Assembly (NCBI GenBank): GCA_964396165.1 | Contig: CAYNEF010000015.1 | Location: 1-64,000 of the forward strand | DNA length: 64,000 nt | Direction of reading: 5' to 3' | DNA from: CALCZU01 sp964396165 | GTDB taxonomy: Bacteria > Bdellovibrionota > FAC87 > UBA2466 | In this document: positions 8,746 to 17,383 of the stretch, piece by piece | How the letters are laid out: the number at the start of each line of letters is the position of its first letter | How positions within the stretch are numbered: the first letter of the stretch is position 1 | Notes under the pieces: generated by a model | The model's database searches: none | What the model was told of the DNA's origin: nothing | The model's input: only the letters and a program-made list of their open reading frames with translations | Position numbers and translations under genes: made by a program

Positions 8746-9285
8746 GTGCGTCAGTTGGTTTTACATTCGAGCATGAAGTTACAATCTCAATTTGGTGGCG
8801 AACTTCTTATTGGCAAACGAAAAGTTGCGCGTCCTATTAGTACAAAGCATGCAATGCATACGACACTGCGATCTGAAACTCATCGTTCGTTTTTACTTCC
8901 TAAAAATGCAGCAGTGATTCGAAATTGTTTAGTGTTGAATGCGAAAAAATTTGGGATTCAAATTTATGAATACTCAATTAACTCAAACCATATCCATTTA
9001 TTAACACGAGCAAGATCTCGGCATGGATTTAAAGCATTTTTAAAGGCTTTATCAGGCATGATTGCAATGAAGCTTTCTGGTAGCAAAAAAGGACGTTCTT
9101 TAAAGAGTCGTTTTTGGGCGTTGCGACCTTGGTCTAGGATCGTGGTTTGGGGCCGCGCTTTTATAAATGCAAAAAATTACGTGATTCGAAACCAATTAGA
9201 AAGTACCGGAATCATCCGGTATACGCCGCGAAAAAGCAGACTAGTTAAATCTACAAAACCTGTAGTTGGATGTGTAATTACATAG
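8746..9285 (+). CDS. REP-associated tyrosine transposase (RAYT, Y1 HUH family), copy 1
   Basis: The 179-residue protein carries the HUH motif NHIHLL (H82-x-H84) and the downstream catalytic tyrosine in KNYVIRNQLE (Tyr145), the hallmarks of Y1/IS200-like single-strand transposases of the RAYT type. The start is a GTG: the sequence MRQLVLHSS is conserved in the second copy at 58752, which also begins with GTG, and no suitable ATG exists. RAYTs cut and join single-stranded REP hairpins. Two REPINs flank this gene (8218-8307, 9305-9389) and a large palindrome lies 140 bp upstream. It appears intact. Confidence 0.9.
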   Translation: MRQLVLHSSMKLQSQFGGELLIGKRKVARPISTKHAMHTTLRSETHRSFLLPKNAAVIRNCLVLNAKKFGIQIYEYSINSNHIHLLTRARSRHGFKAFLKALSGMIAMKLSGSKKGRSLKSRFWALRPWSRIVVWGRAFINAKNYVIRNQLESTGIIRYTPRKSRLVKSTKPVVGCVIT

Positions 9286-9304
9286 CTAAAGTGCGTCCAT
9301 GTGC

Positions 9305-9389
9305 GATGGGATTGCCGCGCACTTCGTGCTCGCAATGACGGGTGTCATTGCCAAGTCATTGCGAGGCCGAAGGCCGTGGCAATCTCATC
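9305..9389. repeat. REPIN-like inverted REP pair, copy 2
   Basis: Same architecture as 8218-8307: outer arms at 9305-9316 and 9378-9389, inner arms CTCGCAATGAC (9329-9339) and GTCATTGCGAG (9355-9365). The left small hairpin changed from GGC-TTAC-GCC to GCAC-TTC-GTGC with pairing kept, so the hairpin is under selection or regenerated. It lies 20 bp after the RAYT stop. Confidence 0.85.
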
Positions 9390-9507
9390 TCAATAAGCAC
9401 TGTTTAACGCCCTGCTCTAGGCTCAAAGTTACATAATGTTACTTATACGACATAGGATCCTAATAAGCAGGGGGCTTAAATAACACGTATAAATCCTGTG
9501 GGTTTAT

Positions 9508-10404
9508 TCAATCGAGGCGGTACAACTTCTTTACGCGTTTGATATCGCTCAGACTTAAACCATTTTGCGATGGATTGATTTGAGATCCCGTCAAACTCGT
9601 CATGTTTTGTAACGTTGGTTCTTTCACAAAAAATTCCGTGCCGTACAACATGATCGATTCATAATCGAAATCAAAATCTTTGGATGGTCCCATGAATTCA
9701 TATGGCATCATTTCAAATTGAGAAAGATATTTATCCTCAATGTTTTGCCATAAAACTTCTACATATTTATTTCTATCCGGACGCGACTGCTCATGGATAA
9801 AACCTAATGAATGCATTATCTCGTGAGTAATTTCATTCCATGTGCATTTGTCCGATATTTTAATAGGCTGAAGACCCCCACGTCTTCCTAACGCAGACAA
9901 GCAATGCTCGGATCCTTTTTGGAACAGGATGCCATCTTTGTGGCCTTCATAAGAAATAAATTTTACTCCTGTTTTTGTTTCAATATGTTTTATCGCCGTC
10001 AAAATGCGCTTTGTGTCTGGAACATTAGCATCGATAGCAAAAGGAATTTCAGGTTTGTCCCAGTACTCAGGCAAAGGCATTTCATATTCGCCAGAAGTAA
10101 TTGTCTCGTCTTCAGGCTCTCCTAAAATAATATCTCCGTGTGCAATGGCATAGCCTTCTTCTACATGCAGCTCCACTACATTTGAAGGCTCATGGTTTTT
10201 TGGTAGCGGCTTTTTAGACGGCGCGATGGGCTCATGCGATACACGTTTGGGCTCGACTTCAGGCACAGGCGTTTTTTCTTTTTCAGGACTTTCCATTTTT
10301 GTGGATTCTGGAGCTCTGTCTTTTTCAGGCTGAGGAAGAAAATACCAATACAAAAGAAAAGAAAAACAAGCAACAGCACAAGTAAGTGCAATTTTCTTTT
10401 GCAT
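9508..10404 (-). CDS. Astacin-like zinc metalloprotease, membrane-anchored or secreted
   Basis: Residues 5-23 form a hydrophobic anchor or signal sequence, followed by a Pro/Glu/Lys-rich linker to about residue 75. The catalytic domain contains the astacin zinc motif HEIMHSLGFIHE (H194, E195, H198, H204, E205) and a downstream Met-turn SIMLY (250-254) with Tyr254 as likely fifth ligand. Astacins are endopeptidases; a periplasmic or extracellular site is likely. The ATG shares one base with the tsaE stop (TAATG), so it is translationally coupled to the end of the cdaA-glmM-nnr-tsaE block, an unusual place for a protease. A predatory or nutritional role is possible but not shown. Confidence 0.88.
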   Translation of the reverse strand: MQKKIALTCAVACFSFLLYWYFLPQPEKDRAPESTKMESPEKEKTPVPEVEPKRVSHEPIAPSKKPLPKNHEPSNVVELHVEEGYAIAHGDIILGEPEDETITSGEYEMPLPEYWDKPEIPFAIDANVPDTKRILTAIKHIETKTGVKFISYEGHKDGILFQKGSEHCLSALGRRGGLQPIKISDKCTWNEITHEIMHSLGFIHEQSRPDRNKYVEVLWQNIEDKYLSQFEMMPYEFMGPSKDFDFDYESIMLYGTEFFVKEPTLQNMTSLTGSQINPSQNGLSLSDIKRVKKLYRLD

Positions 10405-10838
10405 TAAAGTGTAATCTCTCTTTCTTGGCTTGAAAGAATCGTAATTTTTATCGTCTTATCTAAATGCAGTAATGCCTTGTTCGCGACTTTTTCTGGCCAT
10501 TCCACAAACAAAAAACCAAAACTCTTTTTCGTTCTCTCACAAGCTTCAGGATAGCCGATACTGATTAAATCTGCTTCTGAGGCATTTTCTAGACGATATA
10601 AATCAAAATGCTCTATTGGACGCTTAAGTTCATATGCTTGATGGTATACATAAGTCGGACTTGTTACTCTCGGCGCTTTTTTATTCAATTCGTGTGATAG
10701 AATTTCTACAATAGTTCTGACAAAAGTCGTCTTGCCTGCACCTAAGTCACCTTCTAATGCAAAAATCCCTCCTGTAGGAAATTGCTTTAAGAAGTTCGCA
10801 CAAAAACTTTCCAGTTCAATGAGCCCGTTTACTTTCAT
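10404..10838 (-). CDS. tsaE: tRNA threonylcarbamoyladenosine biosynthesis ATPase TsaE
   Basis: A 144-residue P-loop protein with GDLGAGKTT at 30-38 and the TsaE-type continuation SPTYVYHQAY and HFDLYRLE. TsaE is the ATPase partner of TsaB/TsaD in making the t6A37 modification of ANN-decoding tRNAs in the cytoplasm. Length is typical. It overlaps the nnr gene upstream by 4 bp and the protease gene downstream by 1 bp, so it is mid-operon. Confidence 0.93.
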   Translation of the reverse strand: MKVNGLIELESFCANFLKQFPTGGIFALEGDLGAGKTTFVRTIVEILSHELNKKAPRVTSPTYVYHQAYELKRPIEHFDLYRLENASEADLISIGYPEACERTKKSFGFLFVEWPEKVANKALLHLDKTIKITILSSQEREITL

Positions 10839-12355
10839 GGGGACGCCTCTATTTCTTTAAAGGCGTACGAAAGTTGCTCGGCAATTTCAGTTGGCGTATT
10901 TGCTCTTTCATGTCCATATTTTTGCGAAAGAAGCTCACTCGCTCTACCGTGTAAATACACACCCAATGGTAAAGCAAAAACTTCGGCAATATTTTGTGCG
11001 AGCAAACTTGCAAGTACGCCAGATAAAAGATCCCCACTGCCGCCCTTGGCAAGTCCTGTATCCCCGCTGCCCACACAAATCACGGGTTCACCCACTCTTG
11101 ATATCAGTGTCCCCTTCCCTTTTAAAATGAAAGAGGAATGATACGTTGCAGATAATTCAGTGGCACTTTCATATCTATCTCGTGAGATAGCTTCCACATT
11201 TTTAGAAAGAAGGGCTGCAGCTTCTTTTGGATGCGGTGTCATCACAGTGACACAACCTGTTCTTTTTTTAAGTAGAGCGATCGCTTCTTTCTGGTTTTCC
11301 GCTATAAGACTTATCGCATCTGCATCCAGAACAAGTGGATTCTGAGACATTAAACAATCTTTTACCAATTCCCAATGCTGTTTACTTAAGCCCAACCCCG
11401 GGCCAATCACAATCACTTGTTTTTTATTTTTTTGTAAAAGGGAAGAATCATATTCTGCCGTCATGACTTCTATTGGACTGCGAGAACGAATATTATTTAA
11501 TCTTTCTTCACTTCCAGTAAAGGTAACTAAGCCACAACCAGAACGAATTGCACCTAGAGCGGAAAGTAACGATGCCCCTTCCTTGTTTTTTTCACCCGCA
11601 AAAATAAAGACATGGCCGTAGGTCCCTTTATGCGAAGAGGGAATACGTTTGGGAAGTTTTTTTGCATCCGTTTCATCGTAATAAAAAGCAGTCACAGGAA
11701 ACGGAATTTCTCTCGGTATTTGAATAGGTGCAAGCGACAACCGTCCAGTAAAATCGACGCCTTGTCCTGTCACTAGCCCTTTTTTAAGAAAGCCTAGCGT
11801 CACTGTTTGTGATGCTTTGACGGCGATTGGCATCGGACTTCCCAAGTCTGCTGACAATCCGCTGGGCAAATCGATTGACACAACCCACTTGTCTTTTGAG
11901 AAGTCATTTATCTTTTGAATAATCTTTGTGTGGTAAGTACCCAAAGGTCTAGATAATCCAGTCCCAAAAATCCCGTCTACTATCCAGTCAGAGGCGATTA
12001 AAAGTTTATCTTCCAGTTTTTTTGCAAAAGGAATTTGCAACTTTCCTAATATACCCAGTTGCGCTTCCGTGCTTTTAGAAAGGGAGCCGTCTTCAGAAAC
12101 AAGAACAACAAAAAAATTTTCAATTCCTTCCAAATATAACAATCGCGCAAGAGCTAACGCGTCGCCACCATTATTGCCAGAGCCGGCTATGATCAGCCCT
12201 TTTGTGTTTTTTAAGGTTTGGCCAAAACGGGATTTTAGGGATTCAAGGACAGCGAGGGCTGCGTGCTCCATCAAAATAAGCTCAGGGATAGCGAGGTTTT
12301 TCACCGTGAAGGTGTCGACTTTACGCATTTCTTTTGAGGTAAGCAGAGGCTGCAT
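10835..12355 (-). CDS. nnr: Bifunctional NAD(P)HX epimerase / ADP-dependent NAD(P)HX dehydratase
   Basis: The N-terminal half is a YjeF_N epimerase domain (GSGNNGGDALALARLL, GTGLSRPLG). The C-terminal half is the carbohydrate-kinase-like dehydratase (VIGPGLGL, MTPHPKEAAALL, and GSGDTGLAKGGSGDLLSG binding the nucleotide). The enzyme repairs hydrated NADH and NADPH. A longer frame begins at 12412 but overlaps glmM by 44 bp; I chose the ATG at 12355, which has AGGTAG upstream, lies 13 bp after glmM and gives the usual MQPLLTSKEM start, 506 residues. Confidence 0.92.
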   Translation of the reverse strand: MQPLLTSKEMRKVDTFTVKNLAIPELILMEHAALAVLESLKSRFGQTLKNTKGLIIAGSGNNGGDALALARLLYLEGIENFFVVLVSEDGSLSKSTEAQLGILGKLQIPFAKKLEDKLLIASDWIVDGIFGTGLSRPLGTYHTKIIQKINDFSKDKWVVSIDLPSGLSADLGSPMPIAVKASQTVTLGFLKKGLVTGQGVDFTGRLSLAPIQIPREIPFPVTAFYYDETDAKKLPKRIPSSHKGTYGHVFIFAGEKNKEGASLLSALGAIRSGCGLVTFTGSEERLNNIRSRSPIEVMTAEYDSSLLQKNKKQVIVIGPGLGLSKQHWELVKDCLMSQNPLVLDADAISLIAENQKEAIALLKKRTGCVTVMTPHPKEAAALLSKNVEAISRDRYESATELSATYHSSFILKGKGTLISRVGEPVICVGSGDTGLAKGGSGDLLSGVLASLLAQNIAEVFALPLGVYLHGRASELLSQKYGHERANTPTEIAEQLSYAFKEIEASP

Positions 12356-12368
12356 TCTACCTGAAAGA

Positions 12369-13736
12369 TTAACCCAAGTGCGTACGGATGGCACCTGCAA
12401 TTTCTTGCACATAGCCCTGGATAGTGGAGTAGTCTTCCCCTTCTACCATGACGCGTGCAAGCGGTTCTGTACCGGAATAGCGTACGAGCACTCTTCCATT
12501 TTCACCCAAAGATTCTTCCACATGCTTGATGGCTTGTGAAATTTTGGGGAATTTTCCGAAGTCTTGTTTTTCGCGGACAAAAACATTTTCCAGCACTTGC
12601 GGAAAAAGTGTCATCTGCTTTTTAAGTTCAGAAAGTTTTTTGCCGGTTTTTTTCATGATGGCAAGAATCTTTAGCGCCGCAATCATGCCGTCACCCGTTG
12701 TGTTGTGTTCCAGAAACACAAGATGACCGGATTGTTCGCCGCCGAAATTGAGTGCTTCTTTTCTCATCGTTTCGACAATGTATCTGTCGCCGACTTGAGC
12801 TTGGATTATTTTTCCCCCTGCTCTTTTCATCGCAACATGTAATCCCATATTGGACATGGCTGTTGTCACAAGAGTCTTTTTGGAAAGAGTTCCCTCTTGC
12901 AACATCTGCAATGCGCAGATTGCCATGATCTGATCTCCGTCTACAATTTCGCCATTTTCATCGGATAAGATCACGCGATCAGCATCCCCATCTAAGGAAA
13001 TTCCGATTTCGGCCCGGTGTTCATGCACAGCCTTGCACATCGATTGTGGGTAAACGGCCCCACACTGGTCATTGATATTCAAACCATTCGGCGCACAGTG
13101 AATCGGAAAAAGTTCTGCTCCCAATTCTTCAAACACAATGGGCGCTACTTTGTAAGCTGCACCATTGGCGCAATCTAAAACGATTCGGATGCCTTCTAAT
13201 GTCATGTCTTGAGGAAAGGTATTTTTGATATACACAATGTAGCGGCCAATCGCATCGTCGATACGTGTTGCTTTACCGATATTTTCCATCGTTGGGCGAC
13301 AACGGTCTAATTCCGGTGAAGCCATGATTTCTTCAATCTTCGCTTCCATGGCGTCGGGAAGTTTGTAACCGTTTCTGTCGAAAATTTTAATGCCGTTGTA
13401 GTGATAAAGATTGTGACTTGCGGAAATAACAATCCCTGCATCCGCCTTCATACTTCTTGTGATAAACGCAATTCCAGGTGTGGGAAGCGGGCCTACGAGA
13501 AATACTTTGGCGCCCATTGAACAAAAGCCTGCAGCCAATGCATTTTCCAGCATATAGCCGGAAAGTCGCGTATCTTTTCCGATCACGACTTTTGTTTTTT
13601 TAGGTTGTCCCCTGCCGTCTTTTTCGCCAAACAAGAATGCTGTTGCACGTCCGATGGACATGGCAATTTCACTTGTCATGGGGGTTTGGTTTGCGATCCC
13701 TCTTACGCCGTCCGTGCCGAAGAGTTTGCTTCTCAT
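12369..13736 (-). CDS. glmM: Phosphoglucosamine mutase GlmM
   Basis: GlmM converts glucosamine-6-phosphate to glucosamine-1-phosphate for peptidoglycan and LPS precursors. The 455 residues start with KLFGTDGVRG, contain the phosphoserine loop SASHN (Ser107), the magnesium loop DGDADR, the sugar loop GGEQSGH and the C-terminal phosphate loop RYSGTEP. The residue after SASHN is leucine where proline is usual. It lies 10 bp downstream of cdaR, the conserved cdaA-cdaR-glmM arrangement in which GlmM can restrain CdaA. Confidence 0.96.
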   Translation of the reverse strand: MRSKLFGTDGVRGIANQTPMTSEIAMSIGRATAFLFGEKDGRGQPKKTKVVIGKDTRLSGYMLENALAAGFCSMGAKVFLVGPLPTPGIAFITRSMKADAGIVISASHNLYHYNGIKIFDRNGYKLPDAMEAKIEEIMASPELDRCRPTMENIGKATRIDDAIGRYIVYIKNTFPQDMTLEGIRIVLDCANGAAYKVAPIVFEELGAELFPIHCAPNGLNINDQCGAVYPQSMCKAVHEHRAEIGISLDGDADRVILSDENGEIVDGDQIMAICALQMLQEGTLSKKTLVTTAMSNMGLHVAMKRAGGKIIQAQVGDRYIVETMRKEALNFGGEQSGHLVFLEHNTTGDGMIAALKILAIMKKTGKKLSELKKQMTLFPQVLENVFVREKQDFGKFPKISQAIKHVEESLGENGRVLVRYSGTEPLARVMVEGEDYSTIQGYVQEIAGAIRTHLG

Positions 13737-13746
13737 GTAGTCGTCC

Positions 13747-14436
13747 TTATTGGCTTCTGACCTTTTTCGTAGTCAGTTTTACCTTAACTGTTTTTTCTCT
13801 GGAGAGTTGAAATCCCTGTGTCGCATCTACGTCCACAGCTACTTCTATCTCTTTTGTTCCTTTAAAATCCTGTATGTCGATGGGTTCCGTCCCAAGCCAT
13901 TCAAGAGTGGAAAGAGAAGATTTTGGGCCACTGACCGGTACCTTGCTGGGTAACGCAACAGCCGCGCTTATTTCATACCCCACGGCGGGGGATCCATGCA
14001 AGGACGGCTTGATAGGCAAATAGCGTTCTACGACATCTTCCAGGCGGATAATAATCTGCGTCGGAAAAAAATTGGTTACCCTGACGCCGACGGGTAATTC
14101 TCCAATCAAATCTTCACTGATGGTAAGCCCAATCGTGTTTTCGTGGGTTCTTCTTAAGTCAGGTCGGATGGGCTGAATGCGTTTTTCCGCGTCTTTTAGC
14201 CATACTCTTGGGCCAGAAAGAGTGAATTGGATATAGGGAGGAATTTTGCTTGTGATTACCATGCCGGGTGGAAGAAGCGGTTCCAGCTTGACGTTCTTTT
14301 TGATTTCTTCGCGCTTAAAACCAAGAATGGTGATCCATAAAATCAAAGCAAGAAGCAGACTCACGGCACGCAAGGCGAGGCTTTCGCTGATATGCATGCT
14401 GCCCTTTTCACTTAAAATGAAATGACGAAGTCGCAT
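13747..14436 (-). CDS. cdaR: CdaR / YbbR-domain regulator of diadenylate cyclase
   Basis: A 229-residue protein with an N-terminal transmembrane helix (about 22-40, LALRAVSLLLALILWITIL) and extracytoplasmic YbbR-like beta repeats (for example PPGMVITSKIPPYIQFTLSGP and VGVRVTNFFPTQIIIRLE). YbbR proteins are membrane partners of CdaA. Its start overlaps the cdaA stop by one base, giving translational coupling. Confidence 0.9.
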   Translation of the reverse strand: MRLRHFILSEKGSMHISESLALRAVSLLLALILWITILGFKREEIKKNVKLEPLLPPGMVITSKIPPYIQFTLSGPRVWLKDAEKRIQPIRPDLRRTHENTIGLTISEDLIGELPVGVRVTNFFPTQIIIRLEDVVERYLPIKPSLHGSPAVGYEISAAVALPSKVPVSGPKSSLSTLEWLGTEPIDIQDFKGTKEIEVAVDVDATQGFQLSREKTVKVKLTTKKVRSQ

Positions 14437-15242
14437 TATAAGTTGCCTCTTTTTCGCTCTGATTTTGCTTCAAACTTTCTTAAACCAAAAAGTTCGAGCA
14501 GTTCATGGCGGAGTGTATTTAAATCCAGTTCGCGTGTCATCGTACCGTGGTGCACAAGGCTAATTTCCCCTCGTTCTTCAGAAACGACAATTACGACGGC
14601 ATCTGTTTCATGAGTCAGTCCTAAAGCCGCGCGGTGACGCGTTCCTAATTCTTTATTTATAGCAGGATCACGGGAAATTGGCAGCAGACATCCGGCACTG
14701 GTAATGCGGGAATTTCTGATAATGATTGCCCCATCATGGATAGGAGACGACGGATGAAAAATGGATACGATGAGATCGCAACTGACTTTTGAGTCGAGCG
14801 GCGTCCCCGCTTCAATATAATTTTTTAGTCCCGTTTCTCTTTCCAAGACGATAAGCGCTCCCACGCGCTGAGCTGCTAGTAAGTGGGACGCCTGACAGAG
14901 TTCTTCAATGATGGCTACTTCTTCTATCGTATTGGTGCTTGTGAAAAAAGGATTTCTTCCCACTTGAGTAAGCGCTTTTCTAATTTCATCTTGAAACACG
15001 ATGATAAGAATCAAAATTAAATTATTAAAAAATTCGACAAGAATAGTGTGCAGTGTGTGCAGCTTAAAGCGTTCAGAAAGATAATAGGCGATTAAAATAA
15101 TGCCAAAGCCGGTAAGCATCTGCACGGCGCGCGTGCCGCGGATAAGCAGAAGAACGCGGAACACAATAAAGGTCACAAGAAGTATATCTATTAAGTCCCA
15201 GACCCTTAAGATCTCGCGAATGTTAGAAAAGAATTCAAGCAT
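14436..15242 (-). CDS. cdaA: Membrane diadenylate cyclase CdaA (c-di-AMP synthase)
   Basis: Three hydrophobic segments occupy residues 18-82, followed by the DAC domain with the two signature motifs DGA (170-172) and GTRHR (200-204). The enzyme condenses two ATP into c-di-AMP at the inner membrane. Length (268) is typical of CdaA. It is first of the cdaA-cdaR-glmM-nnr-tsaE-protease series; 140 bp separate it from ftsH upstream, enough for its own promoter. CdaA is standard in Gram-positives but patchy in Gram-negatives. Confidence 0.95.
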   Translation of the reverse strand: MLEFFSNIREILRVWDLIDILLVTFIVFRVLLLIRGTRAVQMLTGFGIILIAYYLSERFKLHTLHTILVEFFNNLILILIIVFQDEIRKALTQVGRNPFFTSTNTIEEVAIIEELCQASHLLAAQRVGALIVLERETGLKNYIEAGTPLDSKVSCDLIVSIFHPSSPIHDGAIIIRNSRITSAGCLLPISRDPAINKELGTRHRAALGLTHETDAVVIVVSEERGEISLVHHGTMTRELDLNTLRHELLELFGLRKFEAKSERKRGNL

Positions 15243-15382
15243 AAGTACAAGAGACTTATCGTCTTTTTTATCAAATAAGATTAATGACTTGGTATGTTAT
15301 TTTAAAAGAGTGCATGAAGCCCTCTAGGCAAGGGAATCCGAGGGTGTGATTCTAAAAAAATTTCTTTGAACGGCCAAAAGCC

Positions 15383-17302
15383 TTAAGCAACTTCGGTTTT
15401 AGGAAGAATGATAGGTGTAGCTTCTTTTACTTCAGACGCATGAGAAGCTGCAGGAAGACCGCTAGAGCCCCCGCCCGTCTTTTCAAACGGAGCAAGCTCG
15501 CGTCCCTGCATCATCGCTTCGATTTCATCGCGTTCAAGTGTTTCACGCTCTACAAGAGCCTGAGCCATTTTATGCAAGATGTCGATTTTTTCGCGAAGAA
15601 TTCTCTCACCAATGTCGTAGTTTTCACTGATGATGCGTCTGATTTCGCTATCGACGAGTTCCGCAGTTTTCTGCGATACGTTTGATGTATGGCCCATTTC
15701 ACGGCCCAAGAAGACGTTTTCTTCTTTCTTGCCGATCGCAACGGGACCGATAGCCGGGCTCATGCCCCATTCGCAAACCATTTTTCTTGCGAGATCTGTT
15801 GCGCGTTCAATGTCGTTCGATGCGCCAGTGGTCTGTTGGTTTAAAACGATTTTTTCTGCAAGACATCCGCCCATCAAAAATGAAATCATGTGCTCGCCTT
15901 TTTCTTTGGAAAGCGTCAACTGATCTTCTGAAGGCAAGGTCTGAGTTAAACCAAGTGCCATGCCTCTGGGGATGATTGTCACTTTGTGCACAGGATCGAT
16001 TTGCGAAAGAGATTTTCCGACGATTGTGTGCCCTGCTTCGTGGTACGCAATCGCAAGCTTTTCTTCAGGCCCAATCAGCATGGATTTTCGTTCCGTGCCC
16101 ATGAGAACTTTGTCTTTTGCCGATTCAAATTCCTTCATGCTTAAGACATTTTTGTTCTGACGAGCTGAAAGAAGAGCCGCTTCGTTTACAAGATTTTGTA
16201 AGTCAGCGCCGGAGAATCCGGGAGTACCGCGTGCAATCACAGCCAAATCCACATCTTTTGCAAGCGGGGTTTTTCTTGTGTGTACTTTTAAAATGCCTTC
16301 GCGTCCTCTGACATCTGGTTTTGCGACAACAACGTTTCTGTCGAAACGTCCTGGTCTTAAAAGTGCCGGATCCAGAACGTCAGGACGGTTTGTAGCGGCA
16401 ACTAAAATGACGCCTTCTTTAGAGTCAAAACCATCCATTTCCACGAGTAGCTGATTGAGCGTCTGTTCGCGCTCATCGTGTCCGCCACCAAGGCCTGCGC
16501 CACGTTGGCGACCGACAGCATCGATTTCGTCGATAAAAATGATACAAGGAGCGTGTTTTCTGCCCTGTTCAAAAAGATCTCTCACGCGAGATGCTCCTAC
16601 GCCCACAAACATTTCCACAAAGTCAGATCCACTGATGCTGAAGAACGGAACCATTGCTTCCCCTGCTACTGCGCGGGCAAGAAGGGTTTTCCCTGTTCCG
16701 GGGCTTCCTACTAAGAGAACGCCTTTTGGAATTCTTCCGCCAAGGCGTGTGAATTTTTTGGGATCTTTTAGAAAATCGACAACTTCTTTCAATTCTTCTT
16801 TTGCTTCATCGCAACCGGCAACATCTGTAAAGAGGGTTTTGGTATTTCCTTCAGTCAAAAGTTTTGCGCGGCTTCTGCCAAACTGCATTGCTTTACCGCC
16901 GCTTGCCTGAATTTGTTTTAAGAAGACAAAGAGAAGGACAAAGATAAGCACCATCGGTGTCCAGTAGATTAAGGTCTGCAACCAGATATTGGTTGAGTCT
17001 TCTAGTTCGTAATTTGGCGTGATGCTGTGTTCGTTCAGTACTTTTGTGTAGTACTCGGAATTTGTGTCTCCGACAGTTTCAAATTCTTTTTCACCACTTG
17101 CAGGAGCGACTTTAAAAGCCCCTTCGATTTTGCCATGAGATTTGAAAGTGACAGAGTCCACTTCCCCTTTTCTCACTGATTCGATGAACTTGTTAAAAGG
17201 GATTTTTTTTGTCCCCTTATTCACATGCGCAGTTTGGAATAAAACTACTGCCATTAGTGCCAAGAGCATCCAAGCGAAGAGTGTCTTTTGTGATGATTTC
17301 AT
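15383..17302 (-). CDS. ftsH: ATP-dependent zinc metalloprotease FtsH
   Basis: FtsH degrades membrane and short-lived cytosolic proteins. Visible features over 639 residues: two transmembrane helices (8-24 and 111-128) bracketing a periplasmic domain, the pore motif FVEMFVGVG (228-236), Walker A GSPGTGKT (199-206), Walker B IIFIDE (254-259), second region of homology ATNRPDVLDPALLRPGRFD, and the zinc site HEAGH (421-425). It lies 81 bp downstream of tilS, the classic tilS-ftsH neighbourhood. Confidence 0.97.
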   Translation of the reverse strand: MKSSQKTLFAWMLLALMAVVLFQTAHVNKGTKKIPFNKFIESVRKGEVDSVTFKSHGKIEGAFKVAPASGEKEFETVGDTNSEYYTKVLNEHSITPNYELEDSTNIWLQTLIYWTPMVLIFVLLFVFLKQIQASGGKAMQFGRSRAKLLTEGNTKTLFTDVAGCDEAKEELKEVVDFLKDPKKFTRLGGRIPKGVLLVGSPGTGKTLLARAVAGEAMVPFFSISGSDFVEMFVGVGASRVRDLFEQGRKHAPCIIFIDEIDAVGRQRGAGLGGGHDEREQTLNQLLVEMDGFDSKEGVILVAATNRPDVLDPALLRPGRFDRNVVVAKPDVRGREGILKVHTRKTPLAKDVDLAVIARGTPGFSGADLQNLVNEAALLSARQNKNVLSMKEFESAKDKVLMGTERKSMLIGPEEKLAIAYHEAGHTIVGKSLSQIDPVHKVTIIPRGMALGLTQTLPSEDQLTLSKEKGEHMISFLMGGCLAEKIVLNQQTTGASNDIERATDLARKMVCEWGMSPAIGPVAIGKKEENVFLGREMGHTSNVSQKTAELVDSEIRRIISENYDIGERILREKIDILHKMAQALVERETLERDEIEAMMQGRELAPFEKTGGGSSGLPAASHASEVKEATPIILPKTEVA

Positions 17303-17383
17303 ATTTTTTTCTTTTCAATTGGTTCAATTAAGACTTCAACATTCTCTTCGGAGAACTGGGCGTAGGGGCTTAGCGGTTTTTAC

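Noticed and set aside
12069..12539. Open frame on the plus strand, 156 codons
   Set aside because: Antisense to nnr and glmM, both with full catalytic motifs.
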